A stretch of DNA of 17,953 bases from an uncultured bacterium. GTDB lineage: Bacteria; UBA4055. This document shows, piece by piece, positions 7,714 to 15,740 of the stretch (positions within the stretch are counted from its first letter, which is position 1; every line of letters starts with the position of its first letter). The notes below the pieces were generated by a model. It did no database searches. It was not told the origin of the DNA and saw only the letters and a program-made list of their open reading frames with translations. The stretch covers positions 1-17,953 of the forward strand of contig CALMWI010000130.1 of NCBI GenBank assembly GCA_937873545.1. The letters are read 5' to 3'. A program made the position numbers and the translations under genes.

Positions 7714-9237
7714 ATGAAGAAAATCATAGGGTTGAGCATTATAGCTGCTGCCGTATCTTTCTTAATTTCATGTTCGGGTAACAAAAACGACATTACGGTC
7801 GTCTCGATCAACTCGCTTAACGGCAATATTTTCCCAATGCAGAAAGACAGTATCAAGACCGGGGGATTCAGCTTGATATCTTCGAAGATACACGAAGCGA
7901 AAGGCAAAAGTATTAACAGGAAAACGGATATAATAGGCAACTCGAACTTTATTTACGGAACATCCGAAGCATATTTTACAGGCGGAAAAGCGGTTATTGA
8001 GCTTATGAACGAGCTTGATTTTTCCTGCCTGATAATCGGGCACAGAGAGTTTTATTTCGGATTTGAAGAGCTCGAAAAACTTTCCGCGATAGCAAAATTC
8101 CCTTTCGTTTCAGCAAATCTGAAATACAGGGATTCATCTGCAATAGGTTTTATCAAGCCTTATGTTGTACTGAAAGACGGCATCTCGGCTGTGATCGGAA
8201 TAAGTACAGGCAAAGTGATAAAGGCGAACCTTGAGAAAGACATAAGCAGAATAATGGTGACCGACCCTGTTTCAGCAGTCGAAAACTGTATTGAAGAACT
8301 GAAATCTAAAGGGATAAAAAACATTATAGTTGCCGGAGACTTTGACTGCGATATGAATACATCATCAAATCTGACTAGGGAAGAGATACAAAAACTGTTC
8401 GCGGTCACAGGAGTTGATCTATTCCTGACAACTACTGAAGAAAAAAAATCATGCATTCTTTCTAAACAGAAACCCGTGCAGCACAGCGGAATAAACGGGG
8501 CGGAACTGGTATCGTTCGATATTGCAGACGGAATTATAACTAATCTGTACAGGCATAAAGTAAATTCAGAAACAGCTGTGCCGGATCCTGATCTCACAGC
8601 TAAAATGGCTGAAATAGACCAGATGATCAGGACCATAACCGGAAAAGTACTGGGAAATTCCCTGGATGATATCGGACACGCAACGGGAGATAAATTCACT
8701 TCCGAAACCCCCCTCGGAGATCTCATAAGCGACATTATGAGGGAATACACCAAGACCGATATTTTCATAATGAACAGCGGGAAAGTAAGGAAAGGATTTT
8801 CAAAAGGCCCTATAACCATTGGCGATCTGTACGGAGTGCTTCCCTACGAAGGTAACCTTGTAACAGTAGAGATGACAGGAAGCCAGATACTGACGATACT
8901 GGAGAGTTCATGCGCAATAAAAATGAGCAAAAGCTTTCTACAGGTATCGGGCATCGCATTCAGTTACGACTCGTCAAAACCGCCGATGTCAAGAATTATA
9001 CCTAAGACAGTGAAGATAAACGGAAAAAATCTCGAAGTAGGCAGGATTTATTCAGTTTCTATGACAGATTATATATATCAGGGAGGAGACTCTTATACGG
9101 AATTTGCAGATATGAAAATAAAACTGATCAAAACGCACCAGAAGCAGATGCGTGAAATATTAAAGGATTACATTATGACGGCCGTAACCATAAAAGCCCA
9201 CGAGAACAACAGGATAACTGACATTTCAAAACTTTAG
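7714..9237 (+). CDS. 5'-nucleotidase-family lipoprotein with degenerate metal site
   Basis: The 507-residue protein has a lipoprotein signal peptide (MKK, hydrophobic core, lipobox LISC with C20), so it should be lipid-anchored outside the cytoplasm. Its N-terminal half follows the metallophosphoesterase half of UshA/5'-nucleotidases, but the metal-ligand motifs are changed: TNDxHG reads INSLNG (32-37), the GD motif reads GN (75-76), GNHEFD reads GHREFY (109-114), and the GGHxH region reads TTTEEKK. The C-terminal nucleotide-binding domain looks intact: SETPLGDLISD (330-340), NSGKVR (354-359), VLPYEGNLVTVEMTG and QGGDSY (456-461). By family logic it should bind a nucleotide-like ligand but not hydrolyse it. 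AGGGGGG lies upstream of the ATG. Confidence 0.85.
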   Translation: MKKIIGLSIIAAAVSFLISCSGNKNDITVVSINSLNGNIFPMQKDSIKTGGFSLISSKIHEAKGKSINRKTDIIGNSNFIYGTSEAYFTGGKAVIELMNELDFSCLIIGHREFYFGFEELEKLSAIAKFPFVSANLKYRDSSAIGFIKPYVVLKDGISAVIGISTGKVIKANLEKDISRIMVTDPVSAVENCIEELKSKGIKNIIVAGDFDCDMNTSSNLTREEIQKLFAVTGVDLFLTTTEEKKSCILSKQKPVQHSGINGAELVSFDIADGIITNLYRHKVNSETAVPDPDLTAKMAEIDQMIRTITGKVLGNSLDDIGHATGDKFTSETPLGDLISDIMREYTKTDIFIMNSGKVRKGFSKGPITIGDLYGVLPYEGNLVTVEMTGSQILTILESSCAIKMSKSFLQVSGIAFSYDSSKPPMSRIIPKTVKINGKNLEVGRIYSVSMTDYIYQGGDSYTEFADMKIKLIKTHQKQMREILKDYIMTAVTIKAHENNRITDISKL

Positions 9238-9253
9238 ACAAGGACTATCCGGT

Positions 9254-11860
9254 ATGTTCGGTTTTATAAAGAAAAGACTGCTATTTAAGCTTATACTGCT
9301 ATTTGTACTTATAGTGTTTACTCCTATATGCGTAGTGACATATTTCGTTTATGATCTCGTAATCGAAAACTATAACGAGACTGTGGCAACTTCGCTAAAA
9401 TCGGGTGAAAACTATGTTACAACAATTTTTGACCGTAATCTGGATCTGATCTCGGCCAACAGAATAAAGATCAGGGATGATTTTGAGTACCGTTCAAAAC
9501 TGAGATCAGTAATAAATGGCGAAGTCGAGATAAGAGAATTTTACACTTATCTCAAAATGAATTACGGTTTCGATTTTGTCAGTATTTCGCAAAACGGTAC
9601 AGTACCGGATATGTTCTATTCTGAAACAGTAAAAAAGACTGACGGCCTTGATTTGGGAAATGAAAGCAAACAGCCTGAAATAAATTACACTGAGAATAAT
9701 TTTATAGCGCTAGTGACGATCAGCGAAATGATCAGCGGGAGTTCTGTTTTTGTTACAGTTGGGAAAATTATAGACGGCAATAATTTCATCGAGTTCAGCA
9801 AAATACTGAATTTTGATTTCACATTATTTGAAAAACACGAAGGAAAGATGCTTAACAGATTTTCAACGATCTTTGATGAATACGGTTTTATTCTGGCTCC
9901 CGGAAGCATAATGCTGGACCGTCCCGGAGAGCAGGACAGGCTGGTAATTGAAGGAAAGATATCAAGCAGGAACAGAAAGATACTGGTATTCAAACTTGAT
10001 AATTTCAAAAATAACTATTCTGGAGCAGTAAGTATAGTAGAGAATCAGGAATACATACGCACTGCGAAAAAGCATTTTACGATACTTATACTTACTTTTG
10101 CGGGGTTGACCCTTGTGCTGGGATTGTTCATCAGAAACAAAATTGTGAATCCTATTTCAGAACTTCTGGAAGGGATCGGGAATGTATCTCAGCAGATCGA
10201 CAGCGGACAACCCATAGAAGCCCTGCCGATCGCGGGAAAAGATGAGATCGGAAGGCTTGCTGACGAATACAACAAAATGTCTTCAAGCCTCGGTAGAAGT
10301 TTTGCGAGAATAAAATATCTCCAGAATTACCTTCTAAACATATTTGAATCAATGCCCTCTGCAATGATAGCGGTAGATAACAGCGGAAAAATAACCCAGT
10401 GGAACAGATCTGCCGAAAAGTATAAGGATCCTGATTCTGTATTGAAGAAGGGAGAAGAGATATGGAAAGCGATATCCAAGCTAGGAGTTTATAAGGATGA
10501 GCTTCTCAGAGTGATAAATGAAAGAGGTCATATCGAGATGTACCGCGAGCCATTTAGAAACGGGGAGAAAGTAAATCTTAATATTCACCTTTTTCCTCTT
10601 ATAGCGAACGGCGTCAAAGGCTCTGTGATCAGAATAGATGACATTACTGAGCTGAAAAAAAAGGAAGAGCAGCTTAGGCAGGCGCAGAAAATGGAAACAA
10701 TCGGAACTCTGGCCGGCGGGATCGCCCATGATTTTAATAATATCTTAAGCGGTATAGTCGGAGTGGTATCGATATTGAAGTACAAAATCGACAAGAATCT
10801 TGAAATAACTAAAGAACAGCTGACGGACTATCTTGATATTATGGAGCAGTCAGGAAGGAGAGCGGGCGATATAGTTCAAAGACTGCTTACGCTGTCGAGA
10901 AAACAGAATACAACAATGGAAAAGGTCGATGTTTCTGAGGTTCTGATACATATTGTAAAAATATGCTCGAATACATTCGATAAATCGATCAGGATCGAAG
11001 GGATCAATCTTGATACCGGATCTTCAATCTATGCGGACTTTACTCAGCTTGAACAAGTCATCCTGAATCTTGCAATAAACGCCAGCCACGCAATGACGAT
11101 AATGAGACCGGCGGATCAGCAGCCTGGAGGAGTACTGACCATTGAAGTATCGGATTATGTTTCAGATTCTGAGCTGGCGGGATATATCTCTCAGGACAAT
11201 GTAAACGAATATTTAAGAATATCGGTCAAAGACACAGGTGTAGGGATGGACAGGGTGATAATAAGCCAGATATTCGAACCTTTTTTCTCGACAAAAGATA
11301 AAAGTATGGGTACCGGTCTGGGCCTGACAATAGTCTATAATATAATTCAGCAGTTCGGCGGGTTCATTGATGTGGATTCGACTCCAGGCAAAGGCACTGA
11401 GTTTAAAATATATCTACCGAAGTATAAAAAAGAAACTGCAAAAGATCACAGAAGGGATCTAGTACAGGTCAGAAAAGGTTCCGGTACGATACTTGTGGTG
11501 GATGATGAACCGGTGCTTCGCGAACTGGCCAGATCCATGCTGATGCAGGCGGGGTATGAAGTGATTCTGGCCGATGACGGTGATACCGGGATAAAAGCAT
11601 ATAAAGAAAGACCGTCTGAAATAGATCTTGTCCTGCTCGATATGATGATGCCCAACAAAAACGGCAGGGAGACTTTCGATGAATTAAAAAAAATAAATAA
11701 AGACGTGAAAGTTATTATGACATCCGGGTTTACCAAAGACAAAAGGGTCGATGACGTCTTAAAAGCGGGAGTTTCTGATTTTATTCAGAAACCTTATACG
11801 ATATTTGCTCTGTCAGAAAAAGTACATAAGGTGTTGTTCGATGAAAATAACGACAAATAA
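9254..11860 (+). CDS. Membrane-bound hybrid sensor histidine kinase (HAMP-PAS-HisKA-HATPase-REC)
   Basis: The 868-residue protein has, in order: TM1 (about 10-33); an extracytoplasmic sensor region of about 240 residues that I cannot assign with certainty (Cache-like at most); TM2 (276-294); HAMP (295-350); PAS (362-465); a phospho-acceptor box AHDFNN with H492; HATPase_c with N box NLAINA (605-610), DTGVGM (660-665) and GTGLGL (686-691); and a C-terminal receiver with acidic pocket DDE 750-752, phospho-acceptor D796 in LLDMMMP, T in IMTSG and K846 in QKP. All catalytic residues look intact. It probably autophosphorylates H492 and passes phosphate to D796. No DNA-binding output domain is fused, so a partner phosphotransfer protein or regulator is expected elsewhere. 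AGGA sits 9 nt before the ATG. Confidence 0.93.
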   Translation: MFGFIKKRLLFKLILLFVLIVFTPICVVTYFVYDLVIENYNETVATSLKSGENYVTTIFDRNLDLISANRIKIRDDFEYRSKLRSVINGEVEIREFYTYLKMNYGFDFVSISQNGTVPDMFYSETVKKTDGLDLGNESKQPEINYTENNFIALVTISEMISGSSVFVTVGKIIDGNNFIEFSKILNFDFTLFEKHEGKMLNRFSTIFDEYGFILAPGSIMLDRPGEQDRLVIEGKISSRNRKILVFKLDNFKNNYSGAVSIVENQEYIRTAKKHFTILILTFAGLTLVLGLFIRNKIVNPISELLEGIGNVSQQIDSGQPIEALPIAGKDEIGRLADEYNKMSSSLGRSFARIKYLQNYLLNIFESMPSAMIAVDNSGKITQWNRSAEKYKDPDSVLKKGEEIWKAISKLGVYKDELLRVINERGHIEMYREPFRNGEKVNLNIHLFPLIANGVKGSVIRIDDITELKKKEEQLRQAQKMETIGTLAGGIAHDFNNILSGIVGVVSILKYKIDKNLEITKEQLTDYLDIMEQSGRRAGDIVQRLLTLSRKQNTTMEKVDVSEVLIHIVKICSNTFDKSIRIEGINLDTGSSIYADFTQLEQVILNLAINASHAMTIMRPADQQPGGVLTIEVSDYVSDSELAGYISQDNVNEYLRISVKDTGVGMDRVIISQIFEPFFSTKDKSMGTGLGLTIVYNIIQQFGGFIDVDSTPGKGTEFKIYLPKYKKETAKDHRRDLVQVRKGSGTILVVDDEPVLRELARSMLMQAGYEVILADDGDTGIKAYKERPSEIDLVLLDMMMPNKNGRETFDELKKINKDVKVIMTSGFTKDKRVDDVLKAGVSDFIQKPYTIFALSEKVHKVLFDENNDK
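11828..11833 (+). promoter_or_regulatory. Ribosome binding site that sets the lipA start
   Basis: AAGGTG ends 7 nt before the ATG at 11841, inside the 3' end of the histidine kinase gene. It favours 11841 over the in-frame ATG at 11805, whose extra 12 residues (MLCQKKYIRCCS) are just out-of-frame coding of the receiver domain. Confidence 0.6.
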
Positions 11861-12719
11861 AAGAAGTCTGCCGGACTGGATAAAGGTGGATTTTAAACAT
11901 AATTACGAAGTGATGGAACTTAAAAAAGAACTCCGCAAAAATAAGCTGCATACCGTATGCGAAGAAGCAAAATGTCCAAATTTGTCGGAATGCTTCGGTA
12001 AAAAAAAGACCGCAACATTCATAATAATGGGTGATAAATGTTCAAGAAACTGCAGATTCTGCAGCGTTAACCATCAGACGCCCGAATCCCTGGATCATGA
12101 TGAGCCGTTAAAAGTGGCGGAAATGGTAAGGGATCTGAAACTTGTTCACGCGGTAATTACCTCAGTTACCCGTGATGACCTTGCCGACGGCGGATCCGGA
12201 CATTTTGCGAGTGTTATAAGGGAGATAAGAAAGCTCACTCAGGCCACAGTAGAGGTGCTTACCCCTGATTTTAAGGGAATTGAGGCGGACAGGATAAGAG
12301 TATCTGATGAAAAACCTGATATTTTCAACCACAATATAGAAACTGTAAAAGAACTGTACTCAAAGATCAGACCCGAAGCGGACTACGACAGATCCCTGAA
12401 TTTTCTAAAGGGTATCAAAAAGGATAATAAAGCAATACTTTCAAAATCCGGCATAATGGTAGGTCTGGGAGAAACGGATGACCAGCTGAAGCGGCTTCTT
12501 CACGATCTTTCGGAAGCAGGCATAGATATTTTTACATGCGGTCAGTATCTGAGACCTTCTAAAAACAATATTCAGGTTGAAAAGTTTTTAACACCGGAAT
12601 GGTTTGACAGATTCAGAGAGCTGGCAAGATCGTTCGGAATAAAATATGTTTACGCGTCTCCTTTTACGCGGAGTTCATACAATGCGGCGGAAATAATATC
12701 AGCTATAAGAAAGGTTTAA
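11841..12719 (+). CDS. lipA: Lipoyl synthase
   Basis: This 292-residue radical SAM enzyme inserts two sulfurs into protein-bound octanoyl groups to make the lipoyl cofactor of 2-oxoacid dehydrogenases and the glycine cleavage H protein. Both iron-sulfur sites are visible: the auxiliary cluster CEEAKCPNLSEC (C40, C45, C51) and the SAM cluster CSRNCRFC (C67, C71, C74). The family C-terminal RSSY, whose Ser ligates the auxiliary cluster, is at 277-280. Length is normal for LipA. The start at 11841 overlaps the histidine kinase by 20 bp and is chosen from the ribosome binding site and the family N-terminus (RSLPDWIK). The octanoyltransferase gene lipB is not adjacent. The stop codon abuts the next start (TAAATG). 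Confidence 0.96.
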   Translation: MKITTNKRSLPDWIKVDFKHNYEVMELKKELRKNKLHTVCEEAKCPNLSECFGKKKTATFIIMGDKCSRNCRFCSVNHQTPESLDHDEPLKVAEMVRDLKLVHAVITSVTRDDLADGGSGHFASVIREIRKLTQATVEVLTPDFKGIEADRIRVSDEKPDIFNHNIETVKELYSKIRPEADYDRSLNFLKGIKKDNKAILSKSGIMVGLGETDDQLKRLLHDLSEAGIDIFTCGQYLRPSKNNIQVEKFLTPEWFDRFRELARSFGIKYVYASPFTRSSYNAAEIISAIRKV

Positions 12720-13736
12720 ATGTACGGAGAGAAAGCAAATATTCCGGAATGGTTCAGGAACGGGGATAATAAAGTATCGCTGTATTCTTCTGCAAGGATA
12801 GTCAGAAACTTCAGGACGATTAATTTCTCTTCAGCCGGAGATCACAACAGTTTCAGGCAGGTTGAAAAAACAACGGATAATGTACTCGGCGATCTCATCA
12901 AAAACGGTACAGTAATTAAATATGATATAGCCGCGATGGACCAGTCCGAGATAATCAGACTCCAGAAATTCAGAATACTTCCTGCCCGCAGAAATGATGT
13001 TCTGACAAAAATGAGACTGTACCTTCACCGCGGTCTGGATGCCTACCTTCTTATAAATTATTCGGACCATCTTACTTTTTTTTCTCATTACGGAGGAAAC
13101 GAGATACGAAAATCCTTTAATAACTGTACGGCACTGGCGGATCTTTTCCGAGATTCTGACCTTTCAATTGACGAGTATGGAAATTATCACACTGCCTCTC
13201 TTGATTATTTCGGTACAGGTCTAAAATGTTTTTCGGTACTTACAATTCCCGCAATAAGGCTTTTCGGTGATGTTGTAGGGCTGATATCTTCATTGAAAAC
13301 CAACAGGATAGCGTCAAAATCATTTTTTTCACTTGACGGTTTTGATATGACGATTATTTCCAACATTGATTCGGTTTCTAAAAAACCGGATGAGATAGTA
13401 TCGGATTTCGAAAAGTTACTCGGCGAGATAGAGAAGATATCAGACGGACTCACTAGAGAAAATAATGGAAAATCAGATGAATTAAAGCTGAGATGTTCGA
13501 GAATAATTAATTATGATTTCTTGACATTTAGTAATTTTATGGAGATATATTATATACTGTCGTTCATAAGACTGACCGGACAGTGCATTTTATCAGTTGC
13601 CGAACTAAACGAACAGGTCGGAGTTATGATATTTGATTCTCCGAGAGCATCCATAACCGGCGGATTGAAAAAGTCGGTAACTGGCGGAATGATTGAAAAA
13701 TTAAGTAAAATTTTAAATAAGGAAGAATTGCCATGA
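12720..13736 (+). CDS. McsB/ATP:guanido phosphotransferase-like protein, probably inactive
   Basis: The 338-residue protein has the length and domain order of bacterial protein-arginine kinase McsB. The N-terminus carries LYSSARIVRNF (21-31), matching the SSRIRLARNF motif without gaps but lacking its first Arg. NYSDHLTF (113-120) matches NEEDHIRI but has lost the acidic pair and the Arg. HTASLDYFGTGLK (157-169) matches LTSCPTNVGTGLR with the catalytic-site Cys replaced and Arg changed to Lys. ASKSFFSLDGF (198-208) stands where RGIYGEGS should be. ISNIDSVSKKPDEIV matches ISNQITLGKSEEDIV. The fold is thus supported but catalysis is doubtful. Active McsB marks proteins on arginine for ClpCP degradation, usually beside mcsA and clpC, which are absent here. 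It is translationally coupled to cvpA (ATGA overlap). Recognition is by eye. Confidence 0.66.
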   Translation: MYGEKANIPEWFRNGDNKVSLYSSARIVRNFRTINFSSAGDHNSFRQVEKTTDNVLGDLIKNGTVIKYDIAAMDQSEIIRLQKFRILPARRNDVLTKMRLYLHRGLDAYLLINYSDHLTFFSHYGGNEIRKSFNNCTALADLFRDSDLSIDEYGNYHTASLDYFGTGLKCFSVLTIPAIRLFGDVVGLISSLKTNRIASKSFFSLDGFDMTIISNIDSVSKKPDEIVSDFEKLLGEIEKISDGLTRENNGKSDELKLRCSRIINYDFLTFSNFMEIYYILSFIRLTGQCILSVAELNEQVGVMIFDSPRASITGGLKKSVTGGMIEKLSKILNKEELP

Positions 13737-14398
13737 TGTCTATTATAACCCTAATACTGATGTTGTTTCTCGGGTTTAACGGTAAGAACCGCGGTGTAGT
13801 GAATTATAAATTCCCGATTGAGAAACTTGCGCTGACACTCGGATTAATGCCTAATCTGGGAATGTTCTTAAAGGGTAAGCTGATGCCTTTTATGCCTGAA
13901 ACTCTTTCGACCGTTCTTGGAGTGATCCTCGGGCTCGGAATAGTTTTCTTTTTTCTTACTTATATTTTGGGAAAAATTACTAAGATCCCTGAATATGAAT
14001 ATACCGGTGCCGACCGTACGCTTGGTTTTTTTGTCGGAATGCTCAAGGGATTCTGCCTTATGATGCTTGTGGTTATGCTATATGGCGTAGCACACATTGA
14101 TACCGTCAGCCCGGAAGGTCTGACAAAACAGATGAAGAACAATTTCGTTAACGGGAGAGTCAACGAATCTATAGATTATTACAGGTCGTCAGTGTATTCG
14201 GTGTATGTAAAAATGAGTGGAGCAAGCGTGGAAGATTTGTATGTTTCGAAGGATGCACTCCTCGCAGAAGAAAAAGTGGTAGGATATGTACCGTGGACCG
14301 AAGGATATGTTTATGTGCCTCCAAAACCGGAACCGGAAGAACCCGAGGACGACAAAAAGAAAGGTAACGACCTGCCGGATATAAACAGTTTTAAATAA
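13733..14398 (+). CDS. CvpA-family membrane protein
   Basis: The 221-residue inner-membrane protein has about four hydrophobic segments: SIITLILMLFLGF near the N-terminus, LALTLGLMPNLGMF, LGVILGLGIVFFFLTYIL, and GFFVGMLKGFCLMMLVVML. The sequence ADRTLGFFVGMLKG is the hallmark loop of CvpA/colicin V production proteins. A cytoplasmic-type tail rich in P, E, D and K (PPKPEPEEPEDDKKK) ends the protein. Family members affect envelope homeostasis and protein or colicin export in Proteobacteria; the role here is unknown. The start overlaps the previous stop as ATGA; a second ATG at 13736 is possible, but AAGGA at 13719-13723 is better spaced for the first. Confidence 0.8.
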   Translation: MMSIITLILMLFLGFNGKNRGVVNYKFPIEKLALTLGLMPNLGMFLKGKLMPFMPETLSTVLGVILGLGIVFFFLTYILGKITKIPEYEYTGADRTLGFFVGMLKGFCLMMLVVMLYGVAHIDTVSPEGLTKQMKNNFVNGRVNESIDYYRSSVYSVYVKMSGASVEDLYVSKDALLAEEKVVGYVPWTEGYVYVPPKPEPEEPEDDKKKGNDLPDINSFK

Positions 14399-14415
14399 AA
14401 AATAAGGAGTAAAGT

Positions 14416-15717
14416 ATGCCCGAAATAATAGATGTATTCGGAAGAGAAGTTCTTGATTCCCGCGGAAATCCTACCATTGAGGTTGAGGTATTTCTTCAGG
14501 ACGGATCAAAAGGGAAAGCCATAGTTCCTTCCGGTGCGTCAACAGGGGAACATGAAGCCTGCGAATTAAGGGACGGGGACAAAAAACGCTATATGGGTAA
14601 AGGCGTGCTTAACGCTGTCAAAAATGTTAACGAGGTTATAGCTCCGGAAATAATCGGATATTATGCTACCGAGCAGGCTGTGATCGACAAGATGATGATA
14701 GAGCTTGACGGGACACAGAACAAGATTAAGCTTGGTGCGAACGCCATCCTAGGAGTTTCCATGGCGGTCGCAAGAGCCGCTGCGGAATCCAGAGGACTTC
14801 CGCTGTTCCAGTATCTTGGAGGAGTTAACGCAAAAAGGATACCTGTCCCCATGATGAACATTATGAACGGAGGGTCTCACGCCGACAACAATGTCGATCT
14901 GCAGGAGTTCATGATAATGCCTTACGGAGCCGAGTCCTTCAGAGAGTCATTGAGAATGGGTGCAGAAATTTTTCATACACTGAAAGGCATCCTCAAGAAA
15001 AAAGGTATGAGCACCGCAGTCGGAGATGAGGGCGGTTTCGCTCCGAATCTCAGGTCAAACGAGGAAGCTCTTGAGTGCATCATGGAAGCTATAGAGGCAG
15101 CCGGATATAAACCCGGCGAACAGATACTTATAGCTCTTGACCCTGCCGCAAGCGAATTCTATGACGCAAAGACAAAAAAATATAATCTGGAATCAGAAAA
15201 GAAAAAACTGACATCTCTCCAGATGGCTGACTATTATGTAAAGCTCGCTAAAAAATACCCGATCTTCTCAATAGAGGATGGAATGGCCGAAGACGACTGG
15301 GAGGGATGGAAAATTATAACTGACAAGCTCGGCAAGGATATTCAGATAGTCGGCGATGATCTTTTCGTTACAAACATAAGCAGGCTTAAGATGGGGTTTG
15401 ACAAGAAAGTCGCCAATTCCATCCTTATAAAACTTAATCAGATCGGAACCGTGACCGAGACGCTTGAATGCATAGAAACGGCGTTTAAAGGAGGATATAC
15501 CGCTGTTATTTCTCACAGATCAGGAGAGACCGAAGATGCTTTCATAGCAGACCTTGCCGTTGCTACTAATGCAGGTCAGATCAAAACCGGATCATTGTGC
15601 AGAACTGACAGGATAGCCAAGTATAATCAGCTTTTAAGGATCGAGGAAGAACTCGGTGAAGCCTCTGTTTTCGGGCTTGATCTGAGAAACAGGAGAATTA
15701 CCAGGGTAAAAAGCTGA
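14416..15717 (+). CDS. eno: Enolase (phosphopyruvate hydratase)
   Basis: Enolase interconverts 2-phosphoglycerate and phosphoenolpyruvate in glycolysis. At 433 residues it is full length and carries LDSRGNPT (13-20), the flexible loop SGASTGEHE (39-47), catalytic E205 in GDEGGF, metal ligands D242, E287 (SIEDGM) and D314 (VGDDLF), catalytic K339 in LIKLNQ, and SHRSGETED (366-374). All key residues are present. A strong AAGGAG (14404-14409) lies 6 nt before the ATG, the best ribosome binding site in the window, which fits a high-demand glycolytic protein. Its C-terminus ends 23 bp before the next lipoprotein gene. Confidence 0.98.
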   Translation: MPEIIDVFGREVLDSRGNPTIEVEVFLQDGSKGKAIVPSGASTGEHEACELRDGDKKRYMGKGVLNAVKNVNEVIAPEIIGYYATEQAVIDKMMIELDGTQNKIKLGANAILGVSMAVARAAAESRGLPLFQYLGGVNAKRIPVPMMNIMNGGSHADNNVDLQEFMIMPYGAESFRESLRMGAEIFHTLKGILKKKGMSTAVGDEGGFAPNLRSNEEALECIMEAIEAAGYKPGEQILIALDPAASEFYDAKTKKYNLESEKKKLTSLQMADYYVKLAKKYPIFSIEDGMAEDDWEGWKIITDKLGKDIQIVGDDLFVTNISRLKMGFDKKVANSILIKLNQIGTVTETLECIETAFKGGYTAVISHRSGETEDAFIADLAVATNAGQIKTGSLCRTDRIAKYNQLLRIEEELGEASVFGLDLRNRRITRVKS

Positions 15718-15740
15718 AACGGAATATTTTTGGGAATTTG

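Noticed and set aside
11805..11840. N-terminal extension of lipA from ATG 11805
   Set aside because: The extra residues are the receiver-domain coding sequence read in another frame, LipA homologues start near the RSLPDWIK segment, and AAGGTG is correctly spaced for 11841.
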